A DNA stretch of 24,479 nt from Clostridia bacterium (GCA_030595925.1 JAUVLC010000029.1:1-24479), one strand, 5' to 3'; positions 1-8,079 are shown, numbered from the stretch's first letter. Notes: generated from the sequence alone by a model not told the origin. Made by a program: numbers and translations.

Positions 1-22
1 AAATAATAGTTGTTAAGAAAGT

Positions 23-27
23 GGAGG
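23..27 (+). promoter_or_regulatory. Shine-Dalgarno deciding the first gene's start
   Basis: GGAGG lies eight bases before ATG 36. The in-frame GTG at 21 overlaps this motif and has no motif of its own, so ATG 36 is the better start. Confidence 0.7.
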
Positions 28-35
28 AAAACATC

Positions 36-674
36 ATGGGCATTTCATATTCCTTTTTAAAAAAAATTATACCTGGTTTTGTCAAAAATGAAATTAAAGA
101 ATTAATCCGTAATATAAAAAGCCCAAAGATGATTACGGGATATTTGGATTATGATGGAGAATTTAGGCCAAGAACCCGTTATAGTGACACAGTGTTTTTT
201 TATCATAGAGACCGAATTAAAATTGCCGACAATGTGTTTATTTGGCATTATGCAATATTAGATGGAACTGCCAGGCTTGAGATTGGTGAAGGGACTCAAA
301 TTGGTGCTTGCGTTAGCATTTTCACTCATACCAGTCATATGGCAATCAGATTGTATGGAGAACATTTTTTAGATATTCCAAGCAACAAAAAGAAAGGATT
401 TCTTATTGCCCCTGTGAAAATCGGCAAATATGTTTTTATTGCTTCCGGAAGTAAAATTCTTCATGGCGTAACAATAGGCGATGGAAGTATAATTGCTGTT
501 AATAGTGTTGTAAAAAATGATGTACCACCATATAGCATTGTTTCGGGTAATCCCGCGGAAATTGTTGGAGATATAAAAAACCATGATAAAAGATTTCTTC
601 GATCTTATCCAGAACTCAGAGAATTTTATTTTGATAAAGAATTGATGAACAGGTCTTTTAACATTAAAAAATGA
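36..674 (+). CDS. Left-handed beta-helix O-acetyltransferase (WbbJ/hexapeptide type)
   Basis: Predicted cytoplasmic acyl-CoA-dependent O-acetyltransferase that would acetylate a sugar of the surface polysaccharide. The 212-residue protein shows hexapeptide-repeat turns from about residue 65 to 180, such as IADNVFIWHYAILDG, LEIGEGTQIGACVSI and VKIGKYVFIASGSKILHGVTIGDGS in successive coils, interrupted by the usual loop. THTSH holds the likely catalytic histidine. The NPAEIVG segment after the helix is typical of the family. ATG 36 is preferred over GTG 21 because GGAGG sits eight bases upstream of it. The stop overlaps the start of the next, broken gene (ATGA). The acceptor sugar cannot be told from sequence; an N-acetyltransferase role is possible. 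Confidence 0.85.
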   Translation: MGISYSFLKKIIPGFVKNEIKELIRNIKSPKMITGYLDYDGEFRPRTRYSDTVFFYHRDRIKIADNVFIWHYAILDGTARLEIGEGTQIGACVSIFTHTSHMAIRLYGEHFLDIPSNKKKGFLIAPVKIGKYVFIASGSKILHGVTIGDGSIIAVNSVVKNDVPPYSIVSGNPAEIVGDIKNHDKRFLRSYPELREFYFDKELMNRSFNIKK

Positions 675-1024
675 ATACAATTGTACATATTAAATACTCA
701 TATTTGCCTTTATCGGAAACATTTATATATGTTTATTTACAAAACATCAAGAATTATAGATATGTAGTTGTTTCTATCAAAAGAGAAAATCAAACTTTAT
801 TTTTACATGATGATGTTTATTCTCTTTCAGATCTTAATTTTTTCAAAAAAACATTTAATTATTTCATTCAAAAAGGAACATGATTATTATTTTCTACTTA
901 TAGAATAACACCGTTTTATAATGAAATAATTAGTAAAATAAGACCGTGCTTAATATATGCACATTTTGCTATGGAAGGGGTACAGTCTTTATTTTTAAAA
1001 AGAAAATGTGAGAATTTGGATTAA
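671..1024 (+). pseudogene. Glycosyltransferase (GT4-like) pseudogene, N-terminal part with in-frame TGA
   Basis: The frame opens at ATG 671, overlapping the preceding stop, and reads 70 codons containing YSYLPLSETFIYVYLQN, the SETFI entry motif of many GT4 exopolysaccharide glycosyltransferases. TGA at 881-883 then interrupts it. The same frame continues past the stop with FYNEIISKIRPCLIYAHFA followed by EGVQSLF, which matches the typical 'KIRPDLIHAHFA..G' segment of these enzymes, until TAA at 1022-1024. So one nonsense mutation splits a recognisable N-terminal domain, and the remaining two thirds, including the nucleotide-sugar-binding domain, are missing. TGA is used as stop throughout the window, so recoding is unlikely. 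The intact gene at 5832 has a similar N-terminal plan. Confidence 0.75.
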
Positions 1025-1026
1025 AT

Positions 1027-1211
1027 AACTATAATAAGAATATGAAATTATTAGATTCTTTAGCTTGTACTAATTTTTTGCTTATGTATGGATGCTAAAT
1101 TTATCTTAGCAAATTCAGGTGGTATTCAGGAAGAAATTACTTATTTAGGGATTTCTTGTTTAACTCTTAGAGAAAACACGGAAAGGCCAATTGTAGTTGA
1201 AGGGGTTAAAA
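1027..1211 (+). pseudogene. wecB: Remnant of UDP-N-acetylglucosamine 2-epimerase (C-terminal shard)
   Basis: Non-hydrolysing UDP-GlcNAc 2-epimerase makes UDP-ManNAc. Only a piece remains. Frame 1 gives NKNMKLLDSLACTNFLLMY, and after a shift near 1090 frame 2 gives DAKFILANSGGIQEE, then ITYLGISCLTLRENTERP. The SGGIQEE and LRENTERP blocks are hallmarks of the family's C-terminal half, where they contact the UDP-sugar. The reading runs straight into the start of the next gene, so the normal final C-terminal helices are absent. There is one frameshift, no start codon and no N-terminal domain, so it cannot be functional. It suggests an ancestral ManNAc-containing repeat unit or a recombination scar. 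Confidence 0.8.
1202..1205 (+). promoter_or_regulatory. Shine-Dalgarno deciding start at 1212
   Basis: GGGG, within AAGGGG, is six bases before ATG 1212. The in-frame TTG at 1197 overlaps this motif and is a poorer start. Confidence 0.55.
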
Positions 1212-2435
1212 ATGAATGTATGTTTATTTTCTCGAATTATTAAAGAACATGGTGTGAAGGGTGGGATGGAGGTTCATGGTGATATAATTTCTCGGGGACT
1301 TTTGGAAAGAGGCCATGGAATAACTATTATAACGGGAGAGCATCCTGATGGTAAAAAATTCGATATTGGGGAAAATAAAAAAATTTATTATTTGCCTGGA
1401 GTGACGCCGTATAAATATACCAGAAGATGGTGGAGTGAATCTGCGAAAAAATTTATTGAGATTGCAAAAGAGGAAAAATTTGATATTGTTTGGAGTCAAA
1501 GTGCAGGGGCACTTGCATGGATAAAGTTTTTAAGAAAAAAATACAATATTCCTTGTGTTGCTACAATTCATGGAACTCCTTTTAGTGGATTGAAAACAAA
1601 AGCAAAAAGTATTTTTTTATCCTGGTCGATTTTTCGATTTTTTCTTTCCGTTTTGAAGAGTATCTATTATAAATTTGTCTGGTATAAAAATTACCGTTTT
1701 ATGTCTGCTGTAATTGTAGTTGCTCAAAATTTAATAAAACCATTTAATAAAGGGTATTTTTTTAATAAAGAAAATATTTTCTATATACCAAACGGAGTAG
1801 ATGTAGATCGTTTTTCTCTATCTATAAATGAAGAAAATATACAAAATTTGAGAGAAAAATATCAAATTAATAAAGAAGATAGAGTTTTATTTACGGCAGG
1901 AAGATTAGAAAAGGAAAAAGGCATACAATGTACTATTAAATCATTACCCAAAATTATTACACATACTCCTAAAATTAAATTGATGATAGTAGGAGATGGT
2001 ATTTATAAAGATGAATTAAAAAAATTAGTCAGAAAATTGAAAATAGAAGATTTTGTTATTTTTTGTGGGTTTATTGAGAGGGAGAGTTTGCCGGCATACT
2101 ATAATTTATGTGATGTGTTTTTGATGTCTACTTGTTGTTATGAAGGGTTTCCTTTAGTCATTGCTGAAGCAATGGCTTGTAGCAAGCCAATAATTGCTTC
2201 AAAAATTGGTGGAATTCCTTCGGTAATAGATGATGGAATAAATGGGATATTAATTCCGCCCGGAGATGTTAATGCTTTAGTACAAAAAATTATTTTCCTT
2301 TTAAAAAATAAAGAGTTAAGAGAGAAATTAGCTGAAAATGCGAGAGAAAAAGTAGAGAAGGAGTTTAATCAGAAAAAAATGGTTTCTAATACAATTGAGA
2401 TTTTTGAAAAATGTATAAAAGACATATTATTATAA
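1212..2435 (+). CDS. GT4 family glycosyltransferase
   Basis: Retaining GT-B glycosyltransferase, predicted to add a sugar to the lipid-linked repeat unit on the cytoplasmic membrane face. The 407-residue protein has a Glyco_transf_4-type N-terminal half with the GGMEVH glycine motif (about residues 16-21). The C-terminal Glycos_transf_1 domain starts near FTAGRLEKEKGI. The EX7E motif is intact as EGFPLVIAE (E311 and E319), followed by ACSKPIIASKIGGIPSVI. ATG 1212 is chosen because GGGG lies six bases upstream. Its 5' end abuts the wecB shard, whose reading frame runs into it, so this gene may have been joined here by the event that truncated wecB. Donor and acceptor cannot be inferred. Confidence 0.9.
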   Translation: MNVCLFSRIIKEHGVKGGMEVHGDIISRGLLERGHGITIITGEHPDGKKFDIGENKKIYYLPGVTPYKYTRRWWSESAKKFIEIAKEEKFDIVWSQSAGALAWIKFLRKKYNIPCVATIHGTPFSGLKTKAKSIFLSWSIFRFFLSVLKSIYYKFVWYKNYRFMSAVIVVAQNLIKPFNKGYFFNKENIFYIPNGVDVDRFSLSINEENIQNLREKYQINKEDRVLFTAGRLEKEKGIQCTIKSLPKIITHTPKIKLMIVGDGIYKDELKKLVRKLKIEDFVIFCGFIERESLPAYYNLCDVFLMSTCCYEGFPLVIAEAMACSKPIIASKIGGIPSVIDDGINGILIPPGDVNALVQKIIFLLKNKELREKLAENAREKVEKEFNQKKMVSNTIEIFEKCIKDILL

Positions 2436-2560
2436 AATTATTTTTTAAATCTCTTTACATATTTTTGGGGCAAATAGGCCTAATAGTAGATAGAATTTAT
2501 AAGCATGAAGGAGATACATTGGGTAATACTGTAGTTGCTAAAAAAGTAAGAAGGTGTTAA
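2435..2560 (+). pseudogene. Possible remnant of a SAM-dependent methyltransferase C-terminus
   Basis: An open frame that begins inside the preceding gene carries about 42 residues ending LIVDRIYKHEGDTLGNTVVA plus KKVRRC, then TAA at 2558. The tail resembles the end of the intact methyltransferase at 5164 (LNFDKINKKDVFAWGCVVKK): the same hydrophobic segment, D(K/R)I.K, G..VV.KK pattern and terminal position. It has no start or ribosome site of its own. I read it as a C-terminal scrap of a related methyltransferase left after deletion. It could be a chance open frame, since the similarity is short. Confidence 0.35.
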
Positions 2561-2561
2561 T

Positions 2562-3692
2562 TTGAATATATTAAGAATAGTATATGATTTTTCACCTCCA
2601 TGGTGGGGATTAGCTCCCGGACCCTATGAGTTGTCAAAGGCTCAGTTTAATCTTGGGAATAAGGTTACTGTTTTAGCCGGTGAATGGCCAAGACAAAAGA
2701 GTTATAAAGAAGGGGATTTGATAGTAAAGAGGTTACCCCTTACTTTGCCTTATACAAGCTTATTTTTTACTTACGGCCCAACCGTATTAGTCCAATATAT
2801 GATAGAACGAGTGTGTGGAAAAATTGATATACTACATGGTCACACATATCATCCTATTTTTTATCATTATTACAGGAGGTGTTTTAAAGATAATATTCCT
2901 TATGTGTTGCATATGAATATAACTTCTGCAGAAAGAGCTTATAGACATCCTGGAGTTTCTTTTATAACAAGAAATTTTGATTGGACATTGGCAATAAAAG
3001 GAGAAAACTTAGGATGTAAATTGGCTGATTCAATAATTTGTGTCAGTGAATCCGTAAAAGAGGAAGTAATAAAATGGTATAACCCTGATTCCAGTAAAAT
3101 ATTTGTTGTACCCAATGGAGTAAATACAAAATTGTTTAGTCCTGTTGGTTCTAATTTAAGAGGAGAGTTAGGATGGGGAGATTTAAAAGTAATTTTGTTT
3201 GTGGGGCGGTTATATAAAAACAAAAATGTAAATTTGTTAATAGAATCACTGAGGTATTTGCCCGACAATTATAAATTGCTGATAATAGGCGAGGGACAGG
3301 ATAAAGAGAAATTAATGAAATTGGTATGCAATCTTAAATTACAAAATAGAGTTGTTTTCGTGGGATTTGTTCCCTATCCGGAGTTGGCTAAATATTATAG
3401 AACTGCAGATGTTTTTGTTCTTCTTTCTACTTTAGAAGGTTTTCCCAAGGTTGTTTTGGAAGCATTAGCATCGGGAGTGCCGGTAATAACTTCAAAAAGC
3501 TTTAAAACAGATGAATTTTTATTCAGATATATTTCCCAAACAGATAGTGTTGTTCCTGAAAAGATTGCTGAAAAAATTCAGGAAGTGATACAGAAAAATT
3601 ATAAAGTAAATGTTACAGAAATAAAAAATAATTACAGTTGGGAAATTATTGCTAAACGAATTCAAAAAATTTATCAAGGTATAATAAAATGA
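2562..3692 (+). CDS. GT4 family glycosyltransferase
   Basis: Predicted retaining GT-B enzyme of 376 residues for repeat-unit assembly. The N-terminal domain begins MNILRIVYDFSPPWWG. HGHTYHPIFYHYY (about residues 93-105) matches the usual HxH-type segment of GT4 acceptor domains. The C-terminal domain has LFVGRLYKNKNVNLLIESL and an intact EX7E, EGFPKVVLE (E292 and E300). The start codon is TTG at 2562, supported by AAGGTG five bases upstream; no better ATG lies nearby. The stop overlaps the start of the flippase (ATGA), indicating co-translation. Sugar specificity is unknown. Confidence 0.9.
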   Translation: MNILRIVYDFSPPWWGLAPGPYELSKAQFNLGNKVTVLAGEWPRQKSYKEGDLIVKRLPLTLPYTSLFFTYGPTVLVQYMIERVCGKIDILHGHTYHPIFYHYYRRCFKDNIPYVLHMNITSAERAYRHPGVSFITRNFDWTLAIKGENLGCKLADSIICVSESVKEEVIKWYNPDSSKIFVVPNGVNTKLFSPVGSNLRGELGWGDLKVILFVGRLYKNKNVNLLIESLRYLPDNYKLLIIGEGQDKEKLMKLVCNLKLQNRVVFVGFVPYPELAKYYRTADVFVLLSTLEGFPKVVLEALASGVPVITSKSFKTDEFLFRYISQTDSVVPEKIAEKIQEVIQKNYKVNVTEIKNNYSWEIIAKRIQKIYQGIIK

Positions 3693-5140
3693 CGCAAAAA
3701 TTAGTTAAATATCAATCTTGGAGTGTAATTACAAAAGTTATTACTACTGGGTTGAGTGTAATTCAGGGAATTATTATTGTAAGAATTCTTTCACCATCTG
3801 AGTATGGGTTGATAGGTATTGTTTTGGCTGTTGGTGGAATGATTGGCGTTCTGGAACATTTTGGTTTAGCAACCGGCTCGATAAGAGAAATTTCTGTAAC
3901 TAAAAAAATTAATGAAGCATCGAAAGTTTTGTTTACATCATTGTTTGTGCGGTTAATGATAAGTCTGCCTTTGGCAACAGGGCTTTTTTTTGCTTCTGAT
4001 TATATTTCTAATAATATTTATCATCATCCGGAAATATCATTTCCCTTAAAACTTTTTTCATTAGTTATTGTTTTCCGAGGAGGACAGGATGTTTTTGCTT
4101 CTAGCTTGAATGGGTTACAGAAATTTAAGTATCTTTTTTCTTTTCAAATTCTTAGCTCAATAATAACTTTATCGATTTTTGTGGTTTTGGTTAAATACAA
4201 AAATTTTATTGGATATTTTTTTGCAATGTTATTAGTATCATTGATTTTGTCTGTAATTTTGGTAATTATTAATTTTAAAATATTTAAAAAGGAGTTTGTT
4301 TTGCCCAATGTGGAGGAATTTAAAAACATTTTTAAAAACATTTTTAAAATAGGATTGGTTACATATGTCGTAAAGATTTTATATATAATGTGGCAAAAAA
4401 TAGGAATTTTAATTGCTGGATTTTTTTTATTACCGAAAGAAATTGGTTATATAAGTTTTGCACTTTTTATGGGAATAAAAACAACATTTTTTATGGAGGC
4501 TGTTTCCGGGGTAAATTTACCGGTAATGAGCAAAAAATATAATGAAAGCATTGAAATATTTAAAAAAGAATTTAAAGAAAATTTTTCTAAAGTATTTATT
4601 ATTAGCTTCTTTGGGAGTATTGCCATAGTTTTTTATTCTAGGGAAATTATTACTTTATTCGTCGGACAAAAATATTCTCCAAGTTTTCAGCTTATTCCTT
4701 TTTTGGTTCTTGGTTGTTTTTTGTACTCTTTAATTAATTTTAACGGGGCAAGTGTTATTTTGCCGGCTCTTATGTTAAAAGAAGCAATTTATTACTATAT
4801 TATTTTGTGTCTTGTTTCTTGTATAACAACTTGGTTTTTTTTGCTTGCTGATTTAGGTGCATTAGCTGTTGCAATAGGAATATTATCCGGGGCTGTAGCC
4901 GCTTTCGTTTTACAGAATATTTTTATATATAAGAAATTAAAAATTTGGCTATTCAGCATTCAATTGTTTTATTTGGTGTTGTGTTTGGTCCCTTTGGTAA
5001 TAATATATTTACTTAATCCAAATCAAATTATAAAAGGTGCTTTTTTTATAACTTCTTTAATAGTATTTTTTTCTCTAAGTAAAAATTTGGCAATTTTCAA
5101 CTGGAAAAAAATGATTAGATTGGAATTTTTATATAAATGA
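3689..5140 (+). CDS. Wzx-like polysaccharide flippase (MOP superfamily), copy 1
   Basis: Integral membrane protein of 483 residues predicted to flip the undecaprenyl-linked repeat unit across the inner membrane. The N-terminus, with GLSVIQGIIIVRILSPSEYG near residues 18-37, is characteristic of Polysacc_synt/Wzx transporters. Hydrophobic segments recur along the whole length, consistent with 12 to 14 helices and the family's usual 400 to 500 residues. It overlaps the upstream glycosyltransferase by four bases. A second, clearly different Wzx lies at 14220. The exact cargo cannot be predicted because Wzx proteins diverge with the glycan. Confidence 0.88.
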   Translation: MTQKLVKYQSWSVITKVITTGLSVIQGIIIVRILSPSEYGLIGIVLAVGGMIGVLEHFGLATGSIREISVTKKINEASKVLFTSLFVRLMISLPLATGLFFASDYISNNIYHHPEISFPLKLFSLVIVFRGGQDVFASSLNGLQKFKYLFSFQILSSIITLSIFVVLVKYKNFIGYFFAMLLVSLILSVILVIINFKIFKKEFVLPNVEEFKNIFKNIFKIGLVTYVVKILYIMWQKIGILIAGFFLLPKEIGYISFALFMGIKTTFFMEAVSGVNLPVMSKKYNESIEIFKKEFKENFSKVFIISFFGSIAIVFYSREIITLFVGQKYSPSFQLIPFLVLGCFLYSLINFNGASVILPALMLKEAIYYYIILCLVSCITTWFFLLADLGALAVAIGILSGAVAAFVLQNIFIYKKLKIWLFSIQLFYLVLCLVPLVIIYLLNPNQIIKGAFFITSLIVFFSLSKNLAIFNWKKMIRLEFLYK

Positions 5141-5163
5141 AATTACCGAAGGGATGATTAGTT

Positions 5164-5835
5164 ATGAGTTTATTATTTTCTACTCCGCTTTATATTGTTC
5201 AAAAATTAGCACAGGATAATATTTGTAAATTGGGCAAAAAATATGTTTATGGTAAATTATTAGATATTGGCTGTGGAAAAAAGCCGTATAAAAATTTTTT
5301 AAACTATGAAGGATATATCGGATTAGATACTAATTATGGTTTAAAACCGGATGTGGGCGGAACTGTTCTGAATCTTCCCTTTAGGAGAGATTGTTTTGAT
5401 AGTGTTTTGTGCACAGCGGTATTGGAACATTTAGCAGAACCGGAGGAAGGAATAAAAGAAATTCATCGCGTATTGAAAATTAATGGAGTGGCATATATTA
5501 GTGTTCCAATGACCTGGTATCTTCATTATGAACCCAATGACTATTTTCGTTTTACTAAATATGGATTAATATATCTTTTAAAAAAAAATGGGTTTAAAAT
5601 TATAGAAATAGATAAAATAGGTGGATTATTTTCTTATGTTGGTGCAAGAATTTCTGAAATTTTATTTAATATTTTTATGAAAATATTTTTTTTTGTTTCA
5701 CTAAAATATAGAACATTTTGTTGTATATCTTTAACCATTCCTGTTTCTTTGATTTTTTATTTTTTGAGTTTAAATTTTGATAAGATTAACAAGAAAGATG
5801 TATTTGCGTGGGGATGTGTGGTGAAAAAAACATGA
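5164..5835 (+). CDS. Class I SAM-dependent methyltransferase (Methyltransf_11 type)
   Basis: A 223-residue protein with motif I LLDIGCGKKPYKNF (about residues 31-44), an acidic motif II region at GLDTNYG, and post-motif SVLCTAVLEHLAEPEEGIKEIHRVLK, the usual 'leH..dp..al.Ei.RVLkpgG' pattern. The likely role is methylating a sugar or a lipid-linked glycan intermediate. The C-terminal 70 residues contain two hydrophobic stretches (ILFNIFMKIFFFVSL and ISLTIPVSLIFYFLS), suggesting membrane attachment. It starts 24 bases after the flippase and its stop overlaps the start of the next glycosyltransferase. A small-molecule quinone methyltransferase is less likely in this context. Confidence 0.85.
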   Translation: MSLLFSTPLYIVQKLAQDNICKLGKKYVYGKLLDIGCGKKPYKNFLNYEGYIGLDTNYGLKPDVGGTVLNLPFRRDCFDSVLCTAVLEHLAEPEEGIKEIHRVLKINGVAYISVPMTWYLHYEPNDYFRFTKYGLIYLLKKNGFKIIEIDKIGGLFSYVGARISEILFNIFMKIFFFVSLKYRTFCCISLTIPVSLIFYFLSLNFDKINKKDVFAWGCVVKKT

Positions 5836-6980
5836 AACGGAAAATTGCTCATATAGTTAGTGAATATCTTATGCAAGGGCATTCCTATATATATGAACAG
5901 TTTGTGGATTTGGAAAAATTTAATCCGATTGTTTTAACCCGATGCCTTTTAAATAAAAATTACTGTCCTTTTTCTGAAATTCATTTTTTGATAAATTCGG
6001 TTAAATTATATTGTATTGCATACAGAGTGTTTCCATTTTTATTTGATTATATATCTATCTGTTTTTTTGAAAAAGTAATTAAAGAAAATGATATTAAATT
6101 AATTCATGCTCATTTTGGTACTTTTGCTTACAAATTAATAAAACTTAAAAAGAATGTAAACATTCCATTAATAGTAACTTTCTATGGGGTTGATGCCAGT
6201 CACTATATACGTATACCAAGTTGGAGAAAAAAATATAAAAAAATGTTTACAGTTGGAGATAAATTTATTGCTCTTTGTGATGAGGTAAAAGAAAGATTTA
6301 TAAATTGTGGTTGTCCTAGGGAAAAGATAGAAGTATGGGATATTGGTATTAATATAGATGAATTTCCCTATATGGAAAGAAAAAAGGGTGAAAAAGTTAA
6401 ATTTCTTGTTGTAGCGAGATTTAGAGAAAAAAAAGGATATCCTGTTTTGTTAGAGGCGTTTTCTATGCTGTTGAAAATATATAAAAATATAAATCTTACT
6501 ATAATTGGGTATGGTCCTTTAAGGCAAAATATAGAATGTCAGATAAAAGAATTAGATTTGAAAGACAATGTTATTTTAATTGACACGACAAACATACAGA
6601 GTGAAAATTTTAATAAGTTATTTAAAGATGCTTTATATAACCACGATATTTTTGTTTTACCTTCGCTTATTGCAAAATCGGGAGATGATGAGGGAGGGCC
6701 TCCTATTGTTATTACAAATGCTCAATCCACGGGGATGGTAGTTGTTTCTACACCAGTAGGTGGGATTTCCAGGGCTGTTATTGATGGAGAAACGGGGATT
6801 TTAGCGGAACCAGATAATGTATATTCGCTTTTTGAAAAGATGAAATATTTGATGGATAATCCTGATTTATGGAAAAGTATTGGGGTGAAAGCAAGGAAAT
6901 ATATCGAAGAGAATTTTAATATTAGGAAGCAAACACAAAAATTGGAAAGAATATATGAATCAGTTTTAAAAGAATACTAG
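5832..6980 (+). CDS. GT4-like glycosyltransferase with altered EX7E motif
   Basis: A 382-residue GT-B protein. The N-terminus MKRKIAHIVSEYLMQGHSYI and LIHAHFGTFAY place it with colanic-acid/amylovoran-type glycosyltransferases. The C-terminal domain has VVARFREKKGYPVLLEAF. The phosphate-binding region reads DDEGGPPIVITNAQSTGM: E287 is present, but the position normally held by the second glutamate is T295/N296. ATG 5832 overlaps the methyltransferase stop; the in-frame GTG at 5808 would extend the protein into that gene and is less likely. The stop codon TAG coincides with the IS630 target site and was kept by the insertion. The family is clear; activity with the altered motif is uncertain. 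Confidence 0.85.
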   Translation: MKRKIAHIVSEYLMQGHSYIYEQFVDLEKFNPIVLTRCLLNKNYCPFSEIHFLINSVKLYCIAYRVFPFLFDYISICFFEKVIKENDIKLIHAHFGTFAYKLIKLKKNVNIPLIVTFYGVDASHYIRIPSWRKKYKKMFTVGDKFIALCDEVKERFINCGCPREKIEVWDIGINIDEFPYMERKKGEKVKFLVVARFREKKGYPVLLEAFSMLLKIYKNINLTIIGYGPLRQNIECQIKELDLKDNVILIDTTNIQSENFNKLFKDALYNHDIFVLPSLIAKSGDDEGGPPIVITNAQSTGMVVVSTPVGGISRAVIDGETGILAEPDNVYSLFEKMKYLMDNPDLWKSIGVKARKYIEENFNIRKQTQKLERIYESVLKEY

Positions 6981-7012
6981 TGTGCTGTCTCTAACAGTTC
7001 TTTACATTTGAA
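6980..7012 (+). repeat. IS630 left terminal inverted repeat
   Basis: Outer end GTGTGCTGTCTC is identical to the other end in inverse orientation, with an inner conserved block ACATTTGAA at the same distance. Confidence 0.85.
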
Positions 7013-8055
7013 ATTTTTCTCATAATGCTTTCAACTGAAGCAGTCCAAACGAAAACTTTTGGATTTTGATTATGAGATTTAATATATTTTTTTATAACCA
7101 TAATAAGTTCTTTTACATTTTTGAATGAGTCACGACGAATTCTTTTTGATGTTATCTCGGAAAACCAGCGTTCCACCATGTTTACCCAGGAACTTGATGT
7201 AGGAGTAAAATGTAGGTAAAAACGTGGATGACGTTTTAGCCATTTTTGAACTCGTAGGTGTTTGTGTGTTCCATAATTGTCTACAATCAGATGGAGATTT
7301 AAATCGGGCGGAGTTTTTGTATTGATAATTTGCAGGAACCTGATAAACTCCTGATGTCTGTGTCGGGGCATGCAGTCTCCAATTACAGTTCCATCGAGCA
7401 TGTTTAATGCTGCAAATAATGTTGTTGTCCCGTGACGTGTGTAATCGTGAGTTTGTCTTGCTGGAATACCGGGGCGTAAGGGAAGTAATGGTTGAGTGCG
7501 CTCTAACGCTTGAATTTGGCTTTTTTCGTTTACACAAAAAACAATCGCTTTGTCTGGAGGATTCAGATAAAGCCCAACAATATCGTAAAGTTTCTCTAAA
7601 AATTGTTTGTCGCGACTGAGTTTGAACGTTTTGATAAGATGAGGTTTTAGATTGTATTGTTTCCAGATGCGTTGAACACAGTCTTTGCTGATTCTTTGTG
7701 CCTTGTTCATACTGCGAGTACTCCAGTGAGTCGCATCGGATGGTGTTGTATGCAAGGTGGCATTGACTATGGTAGTAACTTTCTTTTGAGAGATCCTTGG
7801 AAAACGTCCGGGACGAGGTGCATCTTTTTCCAATCCGACTAATCGTAGAGCTAAAAAACGCTCTCGCCACAATTGAACCGTTGGACGGGAAATATTCAAA
7901 CGCTTTGCTATATCGTGATTGAAAACTCCTTGAGATGCCAATTGAATAATTTGTGCTCGTTGAATCAATCGCAACGAAAATCTTTTCCCCTGTGACCAAC
8001 GGTTTATAGTTGATTCTTCTTTTGAAGTAAGTATGATTCGTTCTGTTATGTTCAT
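6991..8055 (-). CDS. IS630 family transposase, probably inactive (first catalytic Asp is Asn)
   Basis: A 354-residue transposase. The N-terminal helix-turn-helix region (about residues 25-75, with DIAKRLNISRPTVQLWRERF) binds the inverted repeats. The DDE domain follows. The D-x35-E pair is present: D259 in LIVDNYGTHKH and E295 in WVNMVERWFSEI. The first catalytic site, normally CVDEKSQIQALERTQP in this family, reads CVNEKSQIQALERTQP here, so N176 replaces aspartate (codon AAC, complement of 7528-7530). That is a single G-to-A change, and it should abolish metal-dependent cleavage unless the base is an assembly error. The frame is otherwise full length. It lies opposite to all neighbours and does not share their operon. 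Confidence 0.93.
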   Translation of the reverse strand: MNITERIILTSKEESTINRWSQGKRFSLRLIQRAQIIQLASQGVFNHDIAKRLNISRPTVQLWRERFLALRLVGLEKDAPRPGRFPRISQKKVTTIVNATLHTTPSDATHWSTRSMNKAQRISKDCVQRIWKQYNLKPHLIKTFKLSRDKQFLEKLYDIVGLYLNPPDKAIVFCVNEKSQIQALERTQPLLPLRPGIPARQTHDYTRHGTTTLFAALNMLDGTVIGDCMPRHRHQEFIRFLQIINTKTPPDLNLHLIVDNYGTHKHLRVQKWLKRHPRFYLHFTPTSSSWVNMVERWFSEITSKRIRRDSFKNVKELIMVIKKYIKSHNQNPKVFVWTASVESIMRKISNVKNC

Positions 8056-8079
8056 TCACAATATTATATAAAATAAATA

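Noticed and set aside
1-20. End of an upstream gene at the left edge
   Set aside because: Only 20 bases with several stops in different frames; no product can be assigned.
369-680. Minus-strand open frames under the plus-strand genes (for example 369-680, 2939-3268, 10398-10771, 17585-17866)
   Set aside because: They are shadows of strongly supported plus-strand genes, with no domain motifs or ribosome sites.
881-883. TGA read as an amino acid (alternative genetic code)
   Set aside because: TGA is the natural end of many intact genes here, including several four-base overlaps, and the affected gene is also truncated.
7130-8059. A 309-codon minus-strand open frame overlapping the transposase
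   Set aside because: It is the transposase region read in another frame; its sequence is serine/arginine/threonine-rich and matches no family, while the 354-residue frame has clear transposase motifs.
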